Assembly: GCA_028564675.1 (NCBI GenBank)
Contig: JAOVVO010000259.1
Span: forward strand, 1-64,000
DNA length: 64,000 nt
Source: Onchocerca lupi
Taxonomy: Eukaryota; Nematoda; Chromadorea; Rhabditida; Onchocercidae
Reading direction: 5' to 3'
Shown here: positions 12,491 to 23,161 of the stretch, piece by piece
How the letters are laid out: every line of letters begins with the position of its first letter
How positions within the stretch are numbered: position 1 is the first letter of the stretch
Translations under genes and position numbers: made by a program
The notes under the pieces: model-generated
Told to the model about the DNA's origin: nothing
Database searches by the model: none
Seen by the model: only the letters and a program-made list of their open reading frames with translations

Positions 12491-14025
12491 TGTGCCACAA
12501 GATTTTGAATTGTCGTCTTGTTTTAAATTCTTGTTGCTGGATTGATCATCCTAAATTGAAATAGATATTTTTTCCAATATTAATGAACCAAATATTAGTT
12601 ATCATTATAACAAATATCAAATTTATATTTGGTTCTAAAATTGAAAGGTTTTTGGAAATTTATTTGATTGAATAATGCGAATTTAATCGTAGCAATGTTT
12701 ATTTGCCTGATATCTCTTTCTTTTTGGAAATCGCCAAATTCAGTGATTAGAATGTCTTGATAATTAGGAGTGAAATCTAAATGAAAGTCTTTGGCATAAA
12801 TTTAAAAAGTCGAAAAGTTATGTCATGATTAAATTTTTAACCACTGTTTCACTTCAATCACTTTGTTATTTTACCATGTTTTCTTTTTTTTTCGCTTCCT
12901 TACTCTCCAACTTACAATGAAAATTCAAGACTCATAAAGCAGTTAGTAATATGGGAAATTCCTAAAAAATTCACATTTTACTTCTATATTTTTCGAAATA
13001 TTAGGACACAAGATTTGGCACTTCATTATTACAGCTTTGAACAATTTCACTTATTTTCCGGATTGGCATTTTGAATTACACGAAAAACCTATAATTAACA
13101 ATTTATAGGAGAAAAATGAGCATAGAATATATGATAAATTTGGCAGAAAATTTATTATGCATTCATTCAGCTGAAATAAAAAAGCCTTCGGCATCAGAAA
13201 TCAAAGCTCGGACTCCTGAATTCTGCTGAAAGTTTCGTATGACAAAAAAGAGACGTGATCAAAATTAAAGATTTGATTGTTTGTGACCATCTTACAAGTA
13301 TGCACTTTCAAAGATATTGGAAGTTTAAGTAATAATGACAGAAAAGAAAAAATTATTCAATTAGCTTGCACTTTTTTTTTTTTTTTGGTAGTAATGAATT
13401 TTTTATTTATTCGCCGTTGTCGATTGCTTACACAAACCCAAGAAGACTAAAAAAATCAATAACATATTGCGCAAATTTTTCGAATTAAAACTAAACGATC
13501 GATCGTCAATTATCAAGAAATGAAATCAAAAAAAAAAAAATCATTTATTTCATCTTCTCGGTAATTAGGAATAGAAAAGACTTGTTATTTATATAAGAAT
13601 AAATTTTAAAAGTATCATTTATCGAAATCCATAGCCTAGTAGATTTCTGTATAGCTCTTAATGTTTGCCTAAAACATTTGTATCCCGAATGATTTCTACC
13701 ACTAATTTCTCATAAATCTCTTATCACTATGTTCAATAAATGTTGTTCAATGTTGAAAATATGTTGAAAGCATTACAAAGCATTGTATAAAACAAAGTTT
13801 TATATATTTTACATCATTTCAAAGCAGCAAATAATGTATGTGCTATAAACAATCCGAAGAAAAATGATAGGCAAATAAATTACACATATCCATCGTAACA
13901 TTTAAGGAAATTTGGAACCGTTGCATAAAAGTGTAAAATATTGATATATACTGAAAAGAAAAAAAAATCAAAATATTGAAAATTTAAAAATTGAAAAAAA
14001 GAAATGCTAAGAAAACAATAGTGTT
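12491..14025. repeat. 3' flank of srx copy A, inverted match to 40.3-41.3 and 50.9-51.85 kb
   Basis: The reverse complement of this region resembles the sequence downstream of both minus-strand srx genes (for example the acttattttccggattggcatt area near 13050 and the aaagctcggactcctgaatt area near 13205). The duplication unit therefore extends at least 1 kb past the stop codon. No exon is seen. Confidence 0.7.
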
Positions 14026-14030
14026 AACTA

Positions 14031-14255
14031 ATGATACTGTCAAAGCACCATGAAACAGGTATTACTGACTTGAAAAATTCTCCAGCTTATGACAACCATT
14101 TCAATCTCATCCAAATCAATATAATTATTTTTGTATGTGTGCTCACCTTTATCTACGTCTCAGTTGTTGCTATTTTGACCATCCATCCATTTCAATCTGC
14201 GAATTTATTTGCCATCAATAGCAAAGCGATGCTTCATTTTTTCCTGGTTGAAATG
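14031..14255 (+). pseudogene. Possible srx-like or other membrane-protein exon
   Basis: An open frame starting at ATG 14031 has a strongly hydrophobic segment (INIIIFVCVLTFIYVSVVAI) and reaches FFLVEM just before gtaaatca, a plausible donor at about 14256. The following bases (14355-14395, including aatccttgcatttgaat) match intron 6 of srx copy A. This suggests a diverged srx 3' portion. The expected last exon is missing because a Helitron end begins at about 14395. It is not confidently a gene. Confidence 0.4.
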
Positions 14256-14394
14256 GTAAATCACTTCAATAAAAATTCTCATGATTTTATCGATTGCGCT
14301 GCCTCAATCAACCTTAATATTTTAATGGATTTCAAGTTTAATAAGAGGATCTATTAAATCCTTGCATTTGAATCAAATCAAGTTAATTTTATAT

Positions 14395-15985
14395 ATTACA
14401 AGCTGGAGCCGGCACGCTTGACGTTGTCAATCCAACTAGTCTATATAAATAAAAAATAACAATATTCATTTGATCAGAATCTTAAATCTTCGAAAATTCT
14501 TAAACACGCGCCTTATCTGTATTAATTCAAAATCTTAGATATCGGAAAAATCCATACCTATTGCTTTGAAATTTTGACGCAACTTTGCATTCTAATACGC
14601 GCTTATTTTTATACATGCGTTATTGAGCTGTTAAAAAAAGAAAAAAGAAAGCGCATGCTTCAATGTTGGGGAAAAAAATTGATACTTTTTAATTTGCTTT
14701 GCAGTTTGGTTGGATTGAAGATTGATTCCTTGCTATTGTGATTCGGCTAGGTCAGCAATAGGTATGAGGAAGTATTTCATGTCTTGTGTGACAGAGATAT
14801 ATGCTATTGAGAAAGTTTTTATTGATTGATGAAGAGTGTTTCTTCGTAACATGCAATTATCAGAGAACATCCAGGCAAATTAATCACTGGGTTATTCTTC
14901 CCTTTGTCGCTGATAGAGAAGAATATTATTCAAGTGAATTGCCGAATTGTTGCTACCGTTGCATAGTTTTGAACTGTGGAATTGGAATCCTTATAACTCC
15001 GAACTGTTTCTATTGCCGCGTCGATCATTATCATTTATTTGTTAATTGAAGCGTTTTGGTGATAAACATGTTTGTCTTCCTTTTGAAACTATGTCTCGCC
15101 ACGTGACCTTCAGTATTTACTGATCAACGTCAAACACGACTCCGTGTTCAGTAATCATGCAATTGGATTATAATCATTCCGTTAAAACCCAGCTGATGAT
15201 TATATTTTGAGTTCGCATGTTCTCATCGGCACTATGACTGAAGCATGTCCTTATTGCGAGGCTCTGAAATTTAATGTAAAAAAAGAAAAAAATGTGCCGC
15301 ACCGTTGAAAAAATAAATAAATTGCCTCAACTTGAAGAACTATCACAGCCATTGAAAACTTTGCTTGCCATATATACCGCCGAATCGAAGCGTTTCTCAT
15401 CTAAATTCAGAACATACAACTCATGCTTCCAAATGACATTATTCAGCGCAGAAATCATAATAACATAATTTATGCCAACTTTCAAGGTGAAAGGACAAAT
15501 TTATCACAAAGTCGATTTCCTGCTTCCGTTGCCAGATGGTCAGCATAAATTACTACAAATGTATTTCATCGGTGATAGCAATGATGAATTGAATGTACGC
15601 TGTGCGAAATTCATACCGATATAGAAAGATCCGACGTTTCCCAATTGCAACAGCTTCTTCGCGAAAAAAAAAAAAAAAAAAAAAAACGATTTAGAGCGCT
15701 TGTTTAAAACAGCAATTGATATGATGATTTCTGATATAGAAGATTGTTATTCATGCTGACAAAACGCCTGCTGGAGAAGACATGCGAAGATTCAATGCTC
15801 CAACTATAAACGAAGTGGCAACTGTTTTAGTCGGAGATCAATTCGAACCTAAAGATATTGTTCTTTACCAAGAGAAACGATCAGTTGACAAAAAATGCAG
15901 ACGGAGTCAGAAAATTCAACCTGTTCATAAGAGTGTGCTGCGGAGCGGAATCAAAAAATTCAGCCCCCTTACTTACTTTTAATTG
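14395..15985 (+). mobile_element. Helitron 5' fragment
   Basis: The left end (agctggagccggcacgc at 14401) and the next 800 bases are the reverse complement of the right end of the Helitron at 56.5-57.5 kb. Coding remnants follow: MTEACPYCEALKFN (15235-15277), an FKVKGQIYHKVDFLLPLPDG-like stretch (15482-15540), LLQMYFIGDSNDELN (15551-15595), and RRFNAPTINEVATVLVGDQF (15784-15843). These match the N-terminal part of Helitron Rep-helicase proteins. An A-run interrupts the frame near 15663-15686. The helicase half is missing, so the copy is truncated and inactive. Confidence 0.8.
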
Positions 15986-16711
15986 TCATCGGATGTGAAA
16001 CGTAGAAAAAAGTAAATATGTCTACATAAAAAAAGGCCTATTCGAATCCAAGATTTTCAAATTTGTATTAAAATTTGCGAACAATCGGTGGAGAACTTCC
16101 GGAGATTTATCATTTGTTACAGGAAATATTTACACTTGTATTTATATAGATAAAAATAAAGTCTTTGACTTTTTAAGTACTTCTTTTTGCAAATTTTGTA
16201 GAATGTAATTTTTAATCTTTCGTAAATAGATCTCTCAAAAAATAAACCTTAATCATTTGCAGGACTAAAATTCATATTTTGGAACAGATATTAACATAGG
16301 GATAGAAATTAGTACTTTAGAACACAGAAAAAACCAATAATTCAACCAATGAACACTGAATACAGTAACGTGAACTTCGAACTTGACCTGATCTTATTTG
16401 TCCTTTAGGAACTATAAATATCTATAGGATACAATTGGTCCCAAAATTCCAGCATTAATTTGCATAACTTTTACAATCAAGACATGGAATTTATGCAAAT
16501 TTAATAATACAATTTTAAATAACAAAATAGCAATAAAACAAAAACTCTGATAGGCTTTTATGTTCAGTTTTCATTTTAGATGAAAAATGGAATGCTAAAA
16601 GAAAATTTTTGATAAAAATTCATATCTTTCTTAAATCTTTACAAAAGTTATCGATTTATAAACAATCGTAATCGGCTGAATGTATCATTTATAGATTTTG
16701 AGTTTTAGATT
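15986..16711. other. Intergenic stretch between Helitron fragment and pseudophosphatase gene
   Basis: A+T-rich with no supported exon. It contains the 3' flank of the minus-strand gene ending at 16712, with A/T-rich runs that could carry its polyadenylation signal; none is certain. Confidence 0.5.
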
Positions 16712-19700
16712 TTATGTTGATGTCTTTGAATGTTTTGAAACTTCTTGAAGTTTACTCTTCTCCTCTACTTCGACGATTTCTTCTTCTGGTACCATTTCTG
16801 GTAACGCTCCAGCAGCAATGGATTTTACAATTACAGGTGTCATGCAATGTACACTGATATGTAATTGTGGATCAATGTATAGGCTAGTTGCAAGTTTCAC
16901 GTTATTACAATTACTCGACCAAATGGTAAGAAGTTGATTAGATGCAAACATGAAATGACCTTTCTCGTACGGTGTATGCGTACGTATGATCAATTTCATT
17001 TGCAATCGTATTATGAATTCCTCGACTGCTTTCGCACCAAAAAGATGGCCCCTATCACCTATAAAAAAAATTTATATATAAAAATTTGGAAATTTATTAA
17101 AAATTTATTAGAAATTTCATTTTTCATATCAATTTTTCGTATTATTCTGTCATTTTTATCATATTAATTTTAACTTGAAGATGATATAATCTATCAAATA
17201 TTGCTGGATAAAATTGTTTTAAATTTTAACGCTTAGAAAAAAGTACCAGTTAGCAATGGTGTTTAATTTTATTTATCACCTATATTAATATTATCATTAA
17301 TCCCTTATCATACTTCGTTATTGACTAGCTAAATAAAACTATTGATAATCTATCCCGATCACGTCATGTGTTCGAATCAACAAACTTATCATTAACTTAA
17401 CAACTTTGAAAATAAATAGTGCATTGCTAGACGATTTACGTTCATATCTTAGCGTTGAATGAAAAGACTATCTCTGTCAACATCATTAAAGGAATATATG
17501 AAAGGAAATAAAAATTTCGTTGATTTTGAAGGTCAAAATCTGACTTATAGCATAGAAAATGAAGTATGCGTAATCAGATACAATTTAAATTCAATAACAA
17601 ATCTAATCACCTTTGATTTTTTGAAATGTTTCAACATCAAAACTCGGCATTCCAAATATTAGATCATTTAAAATTTTATAATTCCATTTTAATGGTGGCC
17701 TTTCAATTTTCTTTATTGCATCAAGATTTTTTAACTGAAAATTCTATCTGTTTAACGTATCGATTTATTTCTTTAAGTCAATCGTTAAAAATAATCTTTT
17801 AAGTTAGTCTAGAATTTTTCATTTCCAATATTTTTAGTTAATGACGATAAAATCTTTTAAATAGTTCTAGAATTCTGTACGTGCATCAATATTGCTATTT
17901 ATTTTAAATATGTTTATCATATTTGAAAATTTTTAGAAATCATAAATAAATAAATAATAATGATTGTTAAAAATTATTTATGCACTAACTTGTGAACTGA
18001 TACCGGAATGTACAGCAAAAATTGTATTGCCAATCGTTGCAGCGATAGGCATTTCAGAACAGATTCGTGTGATAAAAGCTGATAGCACCATATTTAGTTT
18101 AATGGGAAAACGTTTTTGGATGTGAAAAGGAAAAAATTCCGTCGCTCCACGTAGCATGTAAATATGCTGGGGTGTTGTTACCTGTAAATTTAGAAATTAG
18201 AAACTAGAATCTTCTGAAAATCACATGCAATTCTTTGCAGATCAATTAACAATAATCTCTTGCGCATTTCTTAATCGAATAGACATATAATGCTAATTGT
18301 TTGCCTTCATTGATATATAGAATTAAATAATAATTATTCAGAAAAAAAAAAATTTTTAAGTTTTTATAAATTAGGAATTTCATTTGAAATTTGCTCTATG
18401 GCAACAAATTTTGTATGAAAATTCCAAAACATGCTTTATATGCTGCTAGGAAAGCAAGTGTTTCAACAGATTCAGCACATTCCTGATCAATAATACCGCC
18501 GAGAAAAAGATATCGGCGTTTTGGTGGATAACCATATAATTGGAACCATCGTAATAGATCAGAATATCTAAATTTAACTAAGAATTGCCTAATTATGATA
18601 TTAAATTAATTAAATATTTATTGCTGTTGATATCTTTCAAATTTTTAAATTGATTATGCTTTGATGATAAAATGAAAAGATTTAGCAAGAAAAATTCACC
18701 GTCCACGAAGTTCTCCAATTACGACAACATCAGCTGGTATTTCTAGAAGTGAATCTTCTGTACGTAAAATTTCACTTAACTATAAAAAGATAACAGTAAA
18801 ATCGAGATATTTTTTGATATAAATATGATGAAATAATCCCAAGTGAATGTATGATAGAAATTTGTATTATTTCTTAGTCAAATGAATCATTTTATCCATT
18901 TCTTATCCTTTCGTTCAATACAAAAGCCTTTGTTCTCTCATCTTCCGACCTGTTAAAGCTTCTGTGCATTGTCTAGAATGTAAACCATGTAAATTGTTTG
19001 AAATATAGTGAGATTTGTGTGCATTGTTTAAAATTGTAAGTATTGTCTATCTCTTATCCTTTGTCCTAATAACCAAATCCTTTGTAGAATAGTTTTTTTT
19101 TTTTTTATGCTAAAAAAGCAAGGATTATTGATATAAAAAGGAACTTTTGGCGGTCATTGCATTAGTAGCCAAACAATATGAATGATAAGTTGCTCAATAG
19201 CTCCTACTGCAATTCTAATAAATTTAAATATCTGAATCGATTTTCTAATACCATTTTTAATGAGTCACTTGGTAGTTATTCAAAAGTTGCTGAATGGTTA
19301 CTCAATGAATCAACTTAACAGTCATTCAACTTCAGTTTAACTCACCTATTACAACCAAAAGGATTAGCTAGAATCGTGATATTATCTGAAAAATCATGAT
19401 ATTTCAATCTATCTTATACCATAGACGAAGAATCATCCTCTGTCAACCAATAAAACTTTTCTGATCAAGATTCATCTCTGTCACAATATAAAAAAACTTT
19501 CCCAACAAACATATGTTATACTAACTTTATGTATGGATAAATAGTTTACGATTATTTTTCTTAATAATATCAAAGAATAATTCAAAAATGAATTAACGAA
19601 TTTTGCGACTAATTTTTCCATTAAAAACCTATCAGTCATATTTTTTAGAATAAAAAAAGATATGTCAAAATAATTTTTCAACTTTTTTAAATTCCAGTTT

Positions 19701-20859
19701 TTTTCTATTTTTTTTTTTTTTTTTTTTAGAATAAAAAATAATTTTACTTCTGACAAGACTTCATATAGTTCAGCTCCTTCGATATTAAAGAATCCTGGTC
19801 CTTGTTCGATCATGCGAATTAGAAGACTATCAAATTTGGTTGGCTCAGTACGTGTAATCTAAAATTAAAAAAATAAAAATTCCAGTTTAAATTTGCAATT
19901 ATGGCGATAAATTCGCGACAATTCACAGGTTTCCCAATATTGAGAATAGGATTTCTTTTTTTTTTTTTTTTTCTTGTTTAGTAGTTTTTTTTTTTCTCTT
20001 GTTTACTAGTTTCAAGTTGATTCAATCATGGAGCTCTTCAGTTCTCTAATTATCGGGGTTGTTTTCAGTTTGCTAATTTCATTCTTTTCGATTTCTCTTA
20101 TGAAACTTCCAGATATTTGCCATTACGATACCATGTAAAGAAACATTAATAAATTTACAGAAGCATTAATAAATTTAAATCAAATGATCAATTTAAGAAA
20201 TGAACTAGAAACTTTACAAAAAAAAAAAAAAAAAAAAAAAGAAAGAAAGAATTACCACCGCATAATCAAAACCCAATGATTCGTGAATTTCATAGCTCAC
20301 ATAAGTGATCTTTTCTACAGGTTTTGTAACTTTTGGTCCTTCTTCGTTACTTTTGTGTTCTGCTAATGCTCTCATAACTTCTGCAAATTCTTCAATATTT
20401 AAACATCCATCAAGAGGTTCACCAGGTTTCTGCAAATTTCTCATATGCATTTTGAAAAGTTGGGAGTTACTAAAAGCTTATTTTATTGTTAAAAGCTTTT
20501 TTTGTTTCTAATAATGCTAAAATATCATCAAGAATAATTTTTTCCAAAGCTTTTCTCATTAAATTTAACATTTTTTTTATGAAATTTAATTTTCAAAAAT
20601 TACATAATTTTATTTGATATTTTCTTCAAATTTACTTTTTACATGAAAGTTTTAGAAATTATGAGCAGATGAATATTACTGGTAATAAATCTTTGAATAT
20701 CATTCCTTCTTTTTGTGGTAATTCTGGATCAAATTTCGGATTGTATTCAATTTCTTTATATGGCATGATCATCCATTTATGAATAAATATTGATGCTATT
20801 GGATAAATGATGAAAATGAGTAGGATAAATGGCGTTAATAAACGAGCCAGAATTTCCAT
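16712..20859 (-). CDS. Membrane-anchored PP1-like pseudophosphatase
   Basis: Eight exons in phase on the minus strand: 20859-20680, 20429-20256, 19858-19748, 18779-18700, 18567-18435, 18181-17990, 17734-17611 and 17058-16712; 446 residues. Residues 6-25 form a hydrophobic signal-anchor (ARLLTPFILLIFIIYPIASI), then an acidic linker. A PP1-type phosphatase fold starts near residue 160 (FDSLLIRMIEQGPG) and runs to about 420, followed by an acidic tail (PEEEIVEVEEKSKL). The PPP signature motifs are degenerate: GDxHG reads GELRG, GDxVDRG reads GGIIDQE, GNHE reads GATE. Against PP1 numbering D64, H66, D92, R96, N124, H125 and Y272 are lost, while H173 (VHSG), R221 (GDRG) and H248 (RTH) remain. Catalysis is therefore very unlikely; a scaffold or binding role is inference. 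An acceptor (attgcag) 28 bases before the ATG suggests SL trans-splicing. Intron 5 has a GC donor (AAA|GCATGT) whose use restores exact alignment to PP1. Confidence 0.85.
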
Positions 20860-20886
20860 TTCAGGCAGAAATTTGAACTTTTTTTT

Positions 20887-20896
20887 CTGCAATAAA
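20887..20896 (-). promoter_or_regulatory. Probable spliced-leader acceptor of the pseudophosphatase gene
   Basis: Read on the minus strand, a T-rich tract ends in attgcag, and the ATG follows 28 bases later. No upstream exon in phase could be found in the 450 bases back to the neighbouring gene. In nematodes such an outron end is typical of trans-splicing; a missed 5' exon remains possible. Confidence 0.5.
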
Positions 20897-21348
20897 AAAA
20901 AAAAAAGATCTAGAAAATTTTAGCATAGATTAAATTTGATTGAAATTTCAATTTATGCATGTAATTTTATTTATGAAATATAGACTAAAAAAAATTCTAT
21001 AGTTTTGAAAGCATTTTCAAATGGCATTAATTGGGCTTTAACTATAAATAAAATTGTTTCATAAATTCTCAAAAATTCCAAATCTTTTTTTCTAAAATAT
21101 GAAATTAAATGATAAAAATATCAAGTACCAAAAAAAAAAAAGAAAAAATGATAATAGTTAATAAATATTTGAGAAAACTATGTTTTTTATTGATCATATT
21201 TCATTTTGTTTCATGAATAAAATTAAATTTCAAATATATCAATACAAAAAGAGTGAAATAAAAAAATTTAGAGATTTTAAGAAGCTTAGTTACCAAATGA
21301 TGGGAAAAAATCAATAAACAAAAAAAAAAAAGTTGATCGATTTAAATT

Positions 21349-21629
21349 TTATTTGGCTTTCTTAGCCATTTTTGAAAATAAACTAACAGTGAAAGCAAAA
21401 AGTGGCATTTCTTTCCAGTTACAACGATCATGTAAACAACACTTGATATGATGAGTTAAATTATGCAATAAGCACCATTCACGATTTAAAGGTAATTTTG
21501 GACATTGTTGTTTACACCAACCTGTCGTGTCACAACGAAAATTGAATCGTATTTTATGTGACCCGAAAAAAAAAAAAAGAAAAAACGATTATATATTTTG
21601 TTTCCATGCAAAATTTAACTCATTTTCTT

Positions 21630-21666
<37 letters not shown>

Positions 21667-22363
21667 CAAATAATTCAATAGAAAAATAATTTGAAGGATT
21701 ATCATTCATTTCATAAATATATTTAAACTTTCCTCATCTATTGTTGTTTTTCTTTCTTTTTTTTTTTTTTTTTCTTTTTTAATACTTAAAATTCATGAAA
21801 CGACTAAAATCTTTCACAGAAAGAATTTTACATCAAAATAAATTTTAGGGCACAAAATTTTGCATGATAGAATAAGCGCTAGAAAAGATTTTTCTTTAAT
21901 AATCGAATTTTTTTTCAAATCAAAAAAAAAAAACTGTAATTTTATCGAAATAATATTATCAATGGCTTATATCCAGAAATTACAATAAACACGGTATTGC
22001 GCTTCATCTAAATAACGAAATTGAAGAATATTTGAGAGAGAAAAAAAAAAAAAAAAAACTAAATGAAAAAATAAATGGAACATTAATTTTTTTTTGGTTT
22101 TTCTTGTTTTTCGAGTGAGATCTTTTATAAAAAAAAAAACGAATTATTACAAAAAATTTTATTTTTTTCACGATTTATACTGAACAATTTATTTGATTGA
22201 AATATGATTAAATCACTAACTCAATGCTTCGTATTGCTATACAAATTGCTTTATAGGAACATATTAATGGAAAATGCTCATTACCGCATTGTTTCAATGA
22301 TTGTACAGCAGGAAAAATGATAATTTTTGATATTATAATGATGATACAACCGCTTAGAAGCAT
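21349..22363 (-). CDS. Small secreted cysteine-rich protein, Ly6/activin-receptor-like
   Basis: Exon 1 starts at ATG 22363 and encodes a hydrophobic signal peptide (IIIIISKIIIFPAVQS) followed by LKQCGNEHFPLICSYKAIC; the frame stays open to about 22217. A second exon, ending at stop 21349, encodes WCKQQCPKLPLNREWC and then a closing CCLHDRCN, the CCxxxxCN ending of three-finger (Ly6/uPAR, activin receptor ectodomain) proteins. A short hydrophobic stretch and a Lys-rich end follow. The splice between them is unresolved. The open frame of exon 2 reaches back to about 21565 but lacks an AG there; joining a donor at the Cys codon TGTATA (exon 1) to acgacag (exon 2) is phase-compatible. It lies on the same strand 0.5 kb upstream of the pseudophosphatase. 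Function unknown. Confidence 0.5.
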
Positions 22364-23161
22364 ACTTTGTTGCAATGATTATTACAAGATTTGATTTATT
22401 ATTAATTTAGTATGAATTTATTTTATAAAATTTCTCGAATAAAATACAAAAATCACAAAAATTATGAAACTCATCATGATATATTTATTCAAGAATTGAT
22501 CTAAAAAAATTAAGCTTTTTTCTGTTCAAATGATAAAAAAAAATAGATTTTTTTATGCTCAATGTAATATCAAAAATTTTTTAGAAAATATTAGCAATAG
22601 TTAGCTAGCAAATGCTTTATTATTCTGACATGAGTGATAAATTATGAAATTTTTCAAAAAAAAAAAAAAAAAAAAAAGGAAAATTCTATACATATTGCTT
22701 TAAGATTGATCGTATTTAATAATGATTAAATTAAATTAGGTAATTTTAATTTTCCTAGCTACTATTTTAAATAATATTTGTGCTAAACAATAAACATTAA
22801 TTCAACAATATGAAGATTAATTAGTTAATAAAGATGCAAAGAGAAATTAGTAAATTAATTTAAAACAATGTGATAAATTGATTAAAATAATTTAACATTT
22901 TAATTCTATAATTTCATTGTAAAAATTATTATAATATCATTAATAATTATAACAATTTTTATCAAAAAAAAAAAAAAAAAAAAACTACTATTAGTCCTGT
23001 TAAATAATTTTGAAAAATTTTTTACATTTATTGCAAATTCATCGATACTTTATACTTTTATGATAAGATTTAATTTTATTAATTTTTTCTAAAATTTTTC
23101 TTTACTTCATTTTCTAAATTTCACGAATTTATATTGTTTATGAAACAGAATAGCAGTAACA
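22364..23161. other. Divergent intergenic region between the Ly6-like and channel genes
   Basis: About 800 bases separate the minus-strand start at 22363 from the plus-strand start at 23162. They include an A-run at about 22658-22677 and another at 22964-22983. The two genes diverge, so both promoters should lie here. A short upstream frame (ATG at 23140, 9 codons) precedes the channel start. Confidence 0.5.

Noticed and set aside
14801..15049. 82-codon Cys-containing frame
   Set aside because: It lies in the non-coding 5' leader of a Helitron and is not conserved in the matching region at 56.7-57.0 kb.
19481..19813. 110-codon minus-strand frame taken as one exon
   Set aside because: Only its first part (to 19,748) aligns to PP1; the rest is intron read-through after a good gtaaaa donor.
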